From assembly GCF_958295425.1 (NCBI RefSeq), contig NC_081146.1:13190985-13254984 (forward strand): DNA of 64,000 nucleotides, read 5' to 3'. Shown piece by piece: positions 41,090-51,770 of this stretch; the stretch's first letter is position 1; the number at the start of each line of letters is the position of its first letter. This DNA is from Solea solea (Eukaryota > Chordata > Actinopteri > Pleuronectiformes > Soleidae). Both the position numbers and the translations under genes were made by a program. Under the pieces are notes generated by a model. The model had not been told where the DNA came from. It saw only the letters and a list, made by a program, of their open reading frames with translations, and searched no databases.

Positions 41090-41430
41090 TCATACATTAC
41101 ATCAGGGTCTTGCTTTGCACTCCCTCTAATCCCACATTTCTTAAGGTCAAAGTGGAAGTGAGTGGAAGCCATTTCCAGCAGGAGCCATTCATCGCACATT
41201 CTCTGATGGGGCTGATTAATCTGCAGCGACTATGGTTTGTCTTCTACAGCTGAGTGAACAACTTCATTTCGACTGATGAGTTCAAGCTGAGGTCAGGGCG
41301 GTCCTCATCTGTGACATTACAGCAGCCACACAATGAAAATTAATTTCCCTCAGTCTGAAAACAGCTCCGTGGTACCAGGCCCTGCTTTTGCAACATATTG
41401 CAATTAGGATCAAACAAGTCAGTTGTTGAG
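41090..41430. promoter_or_regulatory. Candidate conserved noncoding element
   Basis: A 340-base unique block with GGTCAAAGTGG (TCF or nuclear-receptor-like), GGGGCTGATTAATCTGCAGC, CAATGAAAATTAATTTCCC and ATATTGCAATTAGG. It has no tandem repeats. Confidence 0.42.
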
Positions 41431-44400
41431 TGATATGGGAGTGATGTCACATGGTGTGGGCATATATGTATTTTTTTTATTTTTTTTTATTTTTTTTTAC
41501 TCGCATGGCTCTGATGAAGTCGGTCCTGTGGAAACAATGACGACTTTTTTTTTTTTTTTTTTCCAAGGCCCTCTCTGCATTCGACAGATGATTGTTTGGA
41601 GTTTGCTCCTCTGTAGTTCCCAGCTCCCAGAAATTAATGTGCTCAACACAAACAGGTAAAGCAATCTGCAGCACTTACTTTCACAAAAAAGTGGCGCCAA
41701 AGAAAAGCAAACCTCGAGAAATGTTTGTCTTTGTTTCTGAGACCAGCCGTCCTGTACTATGGCTTCCATTTGCATCTAATATTACCACGGCGAAATCAAA
41801 GGGAAATGAAAACCGTTTTTTTGATTTCTGCATGGCTTGCCATCTGTTACCATACATCTAAATTCTACATTGTGAATCTCTGAGGCATTCACTCACTTTC
41901 TCTCTCTCTCTCTTTGCTCTTTCTCTTTCCCTTTGCAGTCAGTCATAAAAATATGCCCATCTCTTAAGCTGGCCTCTCAAGCATCACCAATGTGCAGAAG
42001 GCGTTGTCAAAATATTTAAACATATGCAACATAAACCTCTTGTCTTGGGCCCTGTGTTTCAGTGTGCTGAAATGATACAGTGTCTGCATAGCAACATAGA
42101 AAGGTGTATACTTTAACCACAGTGAATCTTGAACTTACACTTAAAATTAAGAACATTTTTTGAAATGCTTAGAAAATAAATAAATCAGCAGAGCCTTTTA
42201 AATCGGCCACGCGGCCCCTTTTGAAACAGGAAATGCTGGCATTATCAAAAATAAAATATTGGTGTTAATATATAGCGCTGTCACTGCTTTTATTGCGGTT
42301 ATGGTTTCAGGAATAATTGAATCTGTGCCGATCGTAATCTGTGTGAATAGATTGTTTGAAGGGACTGGTGCAAATAGAGGGGCTCCCGCTTGCGTGATGT
42401 GTGGGAATTCAACTCACTTTAGCATGGAAGGGCATATTGTAAAATGGGTGAGAGGTGACCTGCGATGTATGTCACAGTCAGTTTTATCATGGGCGTTATG
42501 ATGAAACCTCCATGTCTGTTGGGTTTGAAATAATACTGTTTGTTATCTTTGCTGTGGAATATTTATTGCTGCAATTATTCAAAGCCACAGAGCTCCTGTC
42601 TGTGTTTATGTGTACCCGAAAGAGAGGATATGGTGTATGAAAAGTTATTCCCAATTGTCTGCACATAACTCATCATCACATTATGAAAATCAACACACAG
42701 CTACATAAAACCACAGTGTTGATAAGAATTGCTACCTGGAAAGAGGTAGATAATTCCGAATAAATAACACCCAAAGTTAAAGCTGCTTTTATAATGTTTT
42801 TTTGTTTCTCTTCATCTGAGTGAAAAGAGGTTCTGTTTGCACAGAAGTTGTCGGGATTAAGACAACGGAGTACATGTCACCTGTGCTCTGTCTACTTGCA
42901 CTCATATGCAGCACAAGTAAGGCAGAGACAAAGAGGTTGTCTCCTTCAAGCATGAAGAAAGACAGAGAGAGAATATAAAATGTAACCATCCTTATTTTGT
43001 TTACCGGCCGTAGCTTCTGTGCACTCTGGGTAATTTCTCTAGACTCTCTCCTATCTATTGAACAAAACTCAGCAAATTGGTACCTCAGGTTTATTTCTCT
43101 TTGAGCTCTCTCACCTGGGAGTCAGGGGAGGAATTGCCTTGTAGGCCTGAACTGCAAACAGCTTTCTCTCTGATCTGCTCCCTTCGACCTCACACTATTT
43201 GAACTGTGTTTTCCCCTGGCATTCTGGGAACCGTTTGCTCTCTTTCGCTGTGCCGAGAAAGAAAAAGGGCTGTGTTCTTCATACATTTTTTAAAGTCTGG
43301 TGTATGTTCCCTCATGCAAACCCAAACACACACACACACACAGTCCTGCGCACAGGCACACTTTCCCCTCTGCACTCGTTGATGCTTTCAAGGCAGTCAT
43401 GTCAGTCCTCGGACCTTGACTTTTTTTTTTTTTTTTTTTAAAAGGTCCACTGACTCGCACCCAATTTGTAAACAACTTTGGACGACATGAGCGCATTAGT
43501 GTCGGTTCTCTGTAAATTCACTGTTAAGAAATGCCAAGTCCGTGTACAACAAGGTGCTCTGATGAAGCTGTCATGGATCAATAATTCATCACAACTTTGC
43601 TTGGCTATACAGGCATCTTGATATGTTTCTAAGCAAAACAGCATGTTCAGACAAGACCAGAGGAAGGGAGGAGGGTGGAAGATGGAGGGCAGAGTGCAAA
43701 ACAACTTCATACAAGCACCTCTGGTTTGTTCTCATTTTGTTATTTAGCTCCGTAAAGAAAGGGAAAATGCTTTGGCCACCATCTTGTGGTATTTCCTGCT
43801 AATCCCCACAACCTCCTGCTCAGCGCTGGTGCTGTTGGTGTGTGTGAGAAACAGTCTGTGTGTGTTTATATGTACATATGTGTACTTGTGTGTGCTTGGG
43901 CTCGAGATTCTAGTGTGTGTGGCCAAAATCTAAATCCATGCCAGGACAGCAATCCGGTCTGAAAACACAGCTCCTAATCCTTTAACCTTCAGAACAAGAG
44001 GAGAGAGGAAAACAGCTGAGGGGCCTTACGTGGTAGAGCTGAGGAAGAGATACAGACACCCAAGTATAAGACCTGACCAGTCCAGACCAGAAGGCCACTG
44101 ATATTCATTCAACCCCGTTGTCCTCGAGGCAAGAAAATGGATTTCTATTTCTGGTTGCTTGATATTGCTGATCATGGTTCATGGCCCCTTTTCAGGGCCT
44201 GGAGTTAACATTGCGGGCTGATGTCAGGATGTGAACACTGATCAGAGCCAGGGAGATAGGTCCTGATGGCCTTCCAATCTGCCAAAGCTGTGATGACTGC
44301 TTTGCTGATACCATCACAGTAAATTCTATCACTGTCACTCTCTGTTTCTATCCAAAAGCTCTCGGAGTATTTGGTTGGCACATCTGCGTGTCCGTTTGTG

Positions 44401-44824
44401 TGTATGTGCCTTTTTTCAGCTGTCCGTGACTGACAAGTTATCAAATGGTATTGTGCTCTGTGTTGTGTACTGTAGCTTAACTGCAGGGCGATGGCGTCTG
44501 CTTGATAACCTGAGAAGCTGTAATGGGCGTGATGACATGCAGGTATATGATGATCCGGTTTTGTATTGCTCCGGGTTTTGTTTCCTATGATAATCACGCG
44601 CTATCGCACATTTTGGCTTTAACGTCACACAGTTTTTAACACTTGTGTTTTTAATACTTGTGTTTTCACCGACTTTAAATCCTTAAGCTGTCTAAATTCT
44701 CTAAGTCTTGCACTACAGAGCATGAGACATAAAGAGACACCACCATGGTGGCAACAAACGTTTTCAAGTTGTCAGAGTACGTTGTGCACCGTGAATCCAT
44801 GCAGATTGCGGGATATAAATATAA

Positions 44825-44875
44825 GAAAAGATAAGATAGTCCTTTATTTGTCCCGCAGTGGGGACATTTGCAATA
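44825..44875 (+). mobile_element. Short dispersed repeat fragment (GATAAGATAGTCCTTTATT type)
   Basis: GATAAGATAGTCCTTTATTT followed by GTCCCGCAGTGGGGACATTT is a piece often found at the ends of fish retroelements. It is about 50 bases long and not otherwise classifiable by eye. Confidence 0.6.
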
Positions 44876-45614
44876 CTGCCGAACTAAACAGACTGAACGA
44901 AAGTGACCCTTGTCATGCCCCCAGGGTGATTTCCACTAGTATGGAAACAGCCGGAGCGGACGTCATTCCAGATTTCCAGTACGCAGAACATCACAATAAA
45001 TGCATGTCAAATAAACAACACAATAAGGCGACTAAGCATTGGATTCTGTCCCTGATATGAAGTGATCAATACACACACGAAATCCGTTGCCCGTGGGTTC
45101 CAATCCAACATTGTTTTGATTGTGACTGTTGCATGACAGAATTGCGAGACGACATCCAACCGCAGCTCAATACATCATCTCTCTCTCTTTCTTTCCTGTG
45201 GTGCAGTATTTTCAAAGTTCACATCCGTTAGCTCCAATGCTAACCACTTAGTTTCTGTTGCCATCGTTTAAAATATACACACTACAGAACTGCAGAATGA
45301 CACAGGCACACCAGCAAAGTAATTATTATTATTATTATTATTATTATTATCATTTCTCACAAGAGTTTGTTTGCTTTTATACCATGTAGATTAGTTAAGG
45401 TTCTGTCAGGCTTGGTACAGGTTATTTCCCCAATGCATGAGAAGTGTACAGTGCCCTTTTCCTGATTCTGGAGGAGCAAGTGTTCTGGATGACGGGCAGG
45501 TTGAAACCAATTAGCATATTCCCAATCCTAGATACCCACTGTACTGTATATTTAACTTGTCTTGTTTAGTGGCTGAGTAAAGGAAGATTGTGGCAGCCTG
45601 TGCAGACAACAGAC

Positions 45615-45885
45615 AGTCTAGAACTGGATTAGCAGCTACCCAGGCAGAATGAACTTCCTGAGCTGGTACAGGATGTACATCCTCTGGCGGATCCTTTTAA
45701 TTACTAAGTTGATGTTGTACACCAGTTTGCTGGGAGTTTGTGTTCTCTAGATCCCTGAAAGATTTCACACACGACATAGCAGTACTGTGAAGGGGTACAG
45801 TGGTACTCCTGAAGTTCAGTTCTACATTGTTGTGACCACACCAGTGAGACAGCTGCCCGTAATGTCTGTGTGTCACGGACCAAAC
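45615..45885 (-). mobile_element. Decayed non-LTR retrotransposon fragment (reverse transcriptase C-terminal part)
   Basis: On the minus strand one frame gives QLSHWCGHNNVELNFRSTTV, and after a frameshift a second frame gives IKRIRQRMYILYQLRKFILP. This is the order W-C-HNN-LELN then KKAQQRMYFLRQLRKF seen in the region after the catalytic core of fish LINE reverse transcriptases (family knowledge). Frameshift and stops show it is dead. Only the 3' part of the element is present. Confidence 0.8.
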
Positions 45886-46124
45886 CTTCTGCATTGATAC
45901 ACTTTCCAATAAAGTTTCATAGCATTAGAGCTCCAGCCGTCCCGTCCTTTGGCCCTTCACTGATATTTGTGCTAAGTGATGACTCTTGACAATAAATAAA
46001 TAATCTGTGCTCCTACTTTTTCTGTGTCTGTATAGCCCCAAGCGTGTTCCTGGGGTATCAGTCTAGGAAGGGAAATACATAAACAAAAAAAAGATCTGAA
46101 GAGATTTAGCCAGGGGCACTGACT

Positions 46125-46155
<31 letters not shown>

Positions 46156-47269
46156 GAGAGAGTGAGAGAGAGAGATCCACATATAGCCAACTGTTCTGCA
46201 TTGTCACGATCATAGTCTTCCCTTCACAGACTGGAAGGTTAAGCCAGCGGTTTAAAGAAATGAGAGGTTCTATGTTGGGTTTTGATTCCAGAGAAGAAAG
46301 CCACATGGGTCCTGAGGGAAGGTCAGGTTTATTATTATCGCTCTTTCATATATTTCTCCCAACTTATGCCAAACGAGTGGATTAACTGCGTGGCCATGCA
46401 TTTTAAAATGCTATTCAATTATAAATATATAATTGGAGGTGTGTGTGAGTGTGTGTGTTAGGTTGGGGGTACAGCCTGACTCTTGAATGAAGCTGCAGCC
46501 TATTGATAAAGGTTTGTTGTCACATCTGTTTAAAGTATTTCTTCCTCTCAGTTTCGCAACGAAAAGCTGCTGAAAATTAATATGCACAAAACATCCCTAC
46601 GAATAAGTTGGATAGCATTTTACCTCTCGAGAATCTAACAACACCTGGTTAACAACACAGGAATTGAGCTCATGAGCCCAACACGGTATTTTTGTATTCA
46701 TTTTTTATTTTTTTATGTATTTAATTAAGCCATTTAATTTTGTTCGCTGCCTGCTCATGTCACTTTACTTCTCCTGCGAGTCAAGCCAGATTGTGACAGC
46801 CCCATTTTATAATAGTCTGACCTTCACTACGCCGTGGAGCAAGTGTAGTTTCAGTTTACACGCTTTCAGTCGTACAAAAATGCCTGTAAACAGCGTCACA
46901 GTAACAGTCCTACATCCCTCGTCTTATTGTAGAACAAAGCTGTGCCAGTGCACCCCGGAAAGAAATAAACCCAGAGACATGTCAATGAGCTTTCCTGATG
47001 CCTCAAAAGCTGATATGTTTATTTTCCCTGTAGCTGCTAGTGGAGGATCAACGTTGTGCCATGGAGAAAACAACAAATAAAATCTACTTGTAAATGAATC
47101 TAGGAGAAAAAAATATTTACCCTGGATGAAAAAAAAGTTATGCTTAAGTAATACTCATTCAAGTTTATCCTTGTTAACATATTCACTTTGCTCACTTTTC
47201 AGCATGGAACTGCAGTATAACCCACTATAAAAACAGATAAACATCATGTTCTTTCCATTGGTCCGGGAG

Positions 47270-47560
47270 GTCATTCTATGCAGTGCATTACATTACCAGT
47301 GGCAGGCAGTTTCCTTCATCCTCCATACCATTAGGGCCATCAATGTTGACAGGATCGATACCTGTGTTTTGGCCCCAGTGCCCCTGCAAGAGATAGCATG
47401 TCACTGCTGACAGACAAATATCAGCGCTTGGCCCTGTGACGGAGGGGAAATCACAGTACTTTTCCGCCAGGATCATCCAACACGGTATTGATTTGCCCCG
47501 TGCTAATCATACATCAGAGCTGAATAAATGGCTCAGAGGCAAACGTTCCATTGTTCACGA
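47270..47560. promoter_or_regulatory. Candidate conserved noncoding element
   Basis: Unique block with GCATTACATTACCAGTGG, CACTGCTGACAGACAAATAT (TGACAG), TATTGATTTGCCCCGTGCTA and GAATAAATGGCTCAGAGG. Confidence 0.42.
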
Positions 47561-48994
47561 TCGGGAGATGTAATAAAAAAGAGAGACATTTCTTTTATTG
47601 CTTGTAACTCGGGGCAAGTCACATAATCGTACGTTGATGGGAAAAGGCCTGGTTAGATCGAGGTCCGTCAAAGTGTTGTCGGTACTTTTTAGTGATGATC
47701 CCATCGACTGAGGCAGGTCCTGATTGCAGTGTGTATGTGAGTGTGTTTGTGCATTTTTTGGCGGTTGTAAACAAGCCAGTAACATTTATTTGCTGTTATT
47801 TTTTTCCTTAGCAAAAAACATTTTGTTTGTTTTTTTGACTTTGGTAATTGTTAAAAATGATTACCTTTAAGAAAGCCTACAGATTTCTTAGTCACGATTT
47901 GAATTAAATAAAGAAAATGTGCAACATATGCATTAAAGACTTTGTCCATGTCAAATTTTAGAATCACTCCCTGAGGCCAGAATAGCATTGAGTGTCAAGG
48001 ATGTAATGTTTTGTCTTCAAACTCCAAATTTTCTAGTATATTTTATTGTTTTTTTATTTGAACGCGTTTGTCAATAACTCATAATCCTGGACGTAAAATC
48101 TGAACGGCCTAAGACACAGCGAAGTCAAAACAGACAGCACAGACGGAGCGGACAGTAAATATTTTACATCCATATTTACTTTTCTGTGAAAACACTTCAA
48201 GCTATTTCCAAACCAATAGTCCGTTAAATCCATCCCACTGCTTACCACTTTGAGTGCAGCTGAGTGTGTCATAAGCTATATGGTATGCTAAAGGTTAGAA
48301 ATAAATCTGTTTCTATGAGGAGAAAAGTGCAGTAATTACTTCAGAACCAGCAGCTCTTGATCTCCTGTTTCCTTGCGTCTGACTCCGTTATCGGCAATAT
48401 TCCATCAAAAACCACGCTGATAACAGACTGGGAGAACTCAATTGACCTTGACAGAATGTAGGGGGAGAGGGTAAAGGAAACTGTCTCACTGTCTGTCTGC
48501 CCATCTGTTTTCACAAATGTCACTTGTGTTACGGGGGAAGAGTGTGTTGTAAGTAACACGATTGTGAGGTCGGACGAGGTGAAACGCTAACGTGTTTTTA
48601 ATGTGACTCAACCGAATGCAAATATTTGGCCAGATAAAGAAGGTGCATGTGTCTGTGATGTCAATTAACACCTTCTCTAGGCCCAGTGTATGATTATGTC
48701 CACGACTGCTTTTACTGATAACACTTTTTTTTTATCATATGACAAACTGACCACTTTATAAGTGGCGGCTGTTATAGAAAAGTTGCCACACACAATAATA
48801 TTCAAAAAAAAAAAAAAAACGACCAGTAAATTATTCATATTGACGCAATGAATAAATAAAAGCAACAGGCCACACTCTTTGTCTACAAATCAGGGTTGTA
48901 TTTTCACACACATGGCGTAAGAACTCAGGACGTATGGGACAACTCGACCTACTGCCAAAAAGTGCTTCTGCTCAACTTTTATAAGCAATCGCTT

Positions 48995-49180
48995 CCTATC
49001 TGATTCCTTTGTCTCATATCAAGATCCATGTTAAACGGCCATTCTTGCTCCCTAAATAGTCACATTGGCTTTTGCTGTGCGCAGCATCTACTGTATCTCC
49101 AATTAGCAAAAGCCAGCATCTACTACAGCTGCACACAATATTTTTAGAAGCGCTCAGTGATTTCTTTTAAGCGTATACCT
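48995..49180. promoter_or_regulatory. Candidate conserved noncoding element with internal inverted and direct repeats
   Basis: Unique block holding GGCTTTTGCT at 49067-49076 and its exact reverse complement AGCAAAAGCC at 49105-49114, with CAGCATCTACT present twice (49083-49093 and 49115-49125, give or take one base). The CCAATTAGC core lies inside the loop. Confidence 0.42.
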
Positions 49181-49299
49181 CATCAAGGTGAGTCGATAGT
49201 GTCAACGCACCACCACTAAATGAATTTAACACTATACAAATGCCTTGCAGCACAGTTCCTAATGGCTCTCTTCTCTACATGTAAATGACCTCCTGTCCT

Positions 49300-49745
49300 G
49301 GATCTTTGATTGCAGATCAATGGCTGTTTGCTTTATTTCAACATTCAGCACTGGTGAACTACAACGCCACGGGGGCAAATGTTGAACAGAGAATTTACAG
49401 GTTTGCTATCGAGCACTTTGAAACAATAAAGCTGCTGGTGAGCTATTAAACAAACGAGAGAATAAAGTGGCTGCGGCGGACTGAGATTAACACGATAGAT
49501 ACAACGGCAAAGGGTGTAATTATTCTTTACTGACACAAACGTTTAGCCCCCAGAGCGGAACAGTGTTTACCTCAAATACCGCCACAACGCTTGACCTAAT
49601 CATGGGCTGAGATTTACCTGACTGCATTCGAAATATGTTAGCGCTGATCTGTGTGTCGGGGCTGATGTTTTAGCAAATGAGCTCGTCGTGCATCCTGACT
49701 TAGTGCTGCATTTGATCTCCCACGTAACTGCCACACAGTGATTTT
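49300..49745. promoter_or_regulatory. Candidate conserved noncoding element
   Basis: About 440 bases of unique sequence with retained CpGs. Blocks include GGCTGTTTGCTTTATTTC, GAGATTAACACGATAGATAC, GGGTGTAATTATTCTTTACT, GCTTGACCTAATCATGGGCT and TTAGCGCTGATCTGTG. It ends before an (AT)n array. Confidence 0.45.
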
Positions 49746-49808
49746 CTGTTTGAAACTTTCACAGTGGCATGATGAAAAAAAAACAAATCAATGCGTTCAG
49801 TATCTAGT

Positions 49809-49812
49809 CATA

Positions 49813-49853
<41 letters not shown>
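49809..49853. repeat. (AT)n microsatellite
   Basis: About 45 bases of alternating AT. It lies just right of the unique block at 49300-49745. Confidence 0.95.
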
Positions 49854-49858
<5 letters not shown>

Positions 49859-50599
49859 CATGGGTGTATCCATTAATACTGTCAATATTTGCTCTCTTTT
49901 TACCGTTGTCTGTTGGCCTCCAAAACAGGAGTTGTCTAAAAATCACATTATCTTCCACAGTACATACCATACGTTAACAACATTATTCCCCTCCTCAACT
50001 AATTATTTTACATACAGTTAACTGTAATATTTTGTTTTAAAACTAACATAATTATGCAATTCCCAGGCCTTGAGTGTTTTTTTTAAATGCTATATAAATA
50101 GATGCAGAATATTTTCAAATATATGTAAAATATTATAATTAACAATAGTTGTGGATATTGTGTGTGAACAAACTCCACCAAACTTAAACAGTACATAATT
50201 ATACATCATGTAGGATAGATGTGTATAATTGAACGGTGAAGAACTCCCCAAGCATATTATATCAATAAGCATCCAGAACCAGCAGGGACAATAGAGGAGA
50301 GATTTACACATTACTGCCAACTCCTGACTGTAGAAATACAACATTCTATATATTGTCCTGCCAATGTATTAATGCCAAGAGCTGCATTCCAGGTCTCAAT
50401 TGGGTGTATGATTTGTGTGCGATTTTATGCATTCTTGTATGCCTGACCACTGACCACCGCTGTCGCTGGCATATACTGAGTGTGTTTGTTTGCACTTTGT
50501 GTGTGTGTGAGTTCATCTGTGTGCGTTTAGGTGAGTGTGGACATGTCTCAATGTCACTGCGTATGTGTCTTGTGTGTGTGTGTGTGTGTGCATGCATAT

Positions 50600-50720
50600 T
50601 TGTGCACTAGCTGGCATTGCCAGCTGATGTCCCCAGTAATCCAGCAGTGGGCCTGTTGTGGATTAGTAGCAGGCTCCAGGGGATGGGGATCCCATTCCCG
50701 TTTACAGCTCTCCCTGGCAG
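50600..50720. promoter_or_regulatory. Candidate regulatory block with a perfect palindrome
   Basis: AGCTGGCA-T-TGCCAGCT at 50609-50625 is a perfect 17-base palindrome. It is followed by CCCCAGTAATCCAGCAGTGG and TGTGGATTAGTAGCAGGCTC, which repeat a bicoid/Otx-type GGATTA core on both strands. Confidence 0.38.
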
Positions 50721-51219
50721 AAAAAAAAGGCTAGGATGCCTTCTCTCTACTGCCTTCACACCGGTTGGAGCCTGAAGGTGTGTGTGAGTGTGTACGTATA
50801 CGCGCGTGTGCGTGTGTGTGTGTACACTTGTGTACATGTGGAATGATAGTGGCAGGTGTATAGTTCAACAATAAATTCAACTTCCCCCTGTCATCAACAT
50901 CTCATCTTCTCCGTGTTGCAACATCATTAATTCACAGGGTTAATTGTTTCATCAGGTGCAGTAGACAGTGCGTAACTGTCCCTCAGTAATAATACTGAGG
51001 GATTTTTTTTTTTATGTTAATAAAGTAAGCATTTTAAGAGTAAATTGTTATTACTTAGTGACATATGTGTTGGACAAGCAAGCATGATTTTTTTTTTCTC
51101 CATTCATCCCCTTTTCTCCTCCAGTGAAAATGTTTGCTCTTTCAGTTGGGGGAGAGGCCTTGTTTTACTCTTTGTATCGTATGAAGTAGATGTGTGGTAG
51201 CATTTCTATCACATGGTGT

Positions 51220-51222
<3 letters not shown>

Positions 51223-51256
<34 letters not shown>
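51223..51256. repeat. (CA)n microsatellite
   Basis: Seventeen or so uninterrupted CA units. Confidence 0.95.
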
Positions 51257-51261
<5 letters not shown>

Positions 51262-51589
51262 TTGCGCAGTAACACGCACACAAGGCTAATACGTGGCCAC
51301 AACATGAAATTTCATCATGATAGGATTTGTTTTGAAGTCACTCGAACACCATCCAACACAAGAGCTGACCTCTTGAACCTTGAGATACAACCTTACCCTC
51401 TCCCCAGTGACGATTTAAATGCCACCTTTCTTCCACTCGGGGAGAGAGAGAGAAAAACATTTGTGTGAGTGAGTGTGTGTGTGTGTTGGGGGGGGGGTGT
51501 ACTTGCAACTCGATAGCACAACAAAAGAGCTGTGGTGGCAAGTCCCCACACAGACATTATATGTCAGCATCACCATCATACTGTTAGCT

Positions 51590-51770
51590 TGTCCCGACTG
51601 TACAAAGCCATCCTCATTCAGGGTACCGAACCAAGGTCAGCCTGGATTAGCTGCTAGTAACCCTATCAGGTCCAGCACAATGATTACAAAGCCCAGTGAC
51701 ACTGGCTGTCAGCAGACTCTTTCTAAGCAACCCTATCTGCCCGACCCTTGGTTAGAGAGCCACCGGAGAG
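51590..51770. promoter_or_regulatory. Candidate conserved noncoding element
   Basis: Unique block with GCCTGGATTAGCTGCTAGTA, CACAATGATTACAAAGCCCA and ACTGGCTGTCAGCAGAC. GGATTA and GATTACAAAG resemble Otx- and Sox/TCF-type cores. Confidence 0.36.

Larger units (their letters stand above)
36181..46160. other. Gene desert, block E: no coding gene seen
   Basis: This is the block richest in decayed transposons: 36184-36420, 37857-37912, 40042-40363, 44825-44875 and 45615-45885. Simple repeats include a T-rich run at 41470-41500, T runs at 41545-41562 and 43423-43440, (ATT)n at 45321-45350 and (CA)n at 46124-46151. Candidate elements lie at 36930-37060, 37370-37600 and 41090-41430. Elsewhere I see nothing specific. 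Confidence 0.8.

Noticed and set aside
45090..45120. B-box-like GGGTTCCAATCC
   Set aside because: Isolated degenerate match with no A box or SINE body around it.
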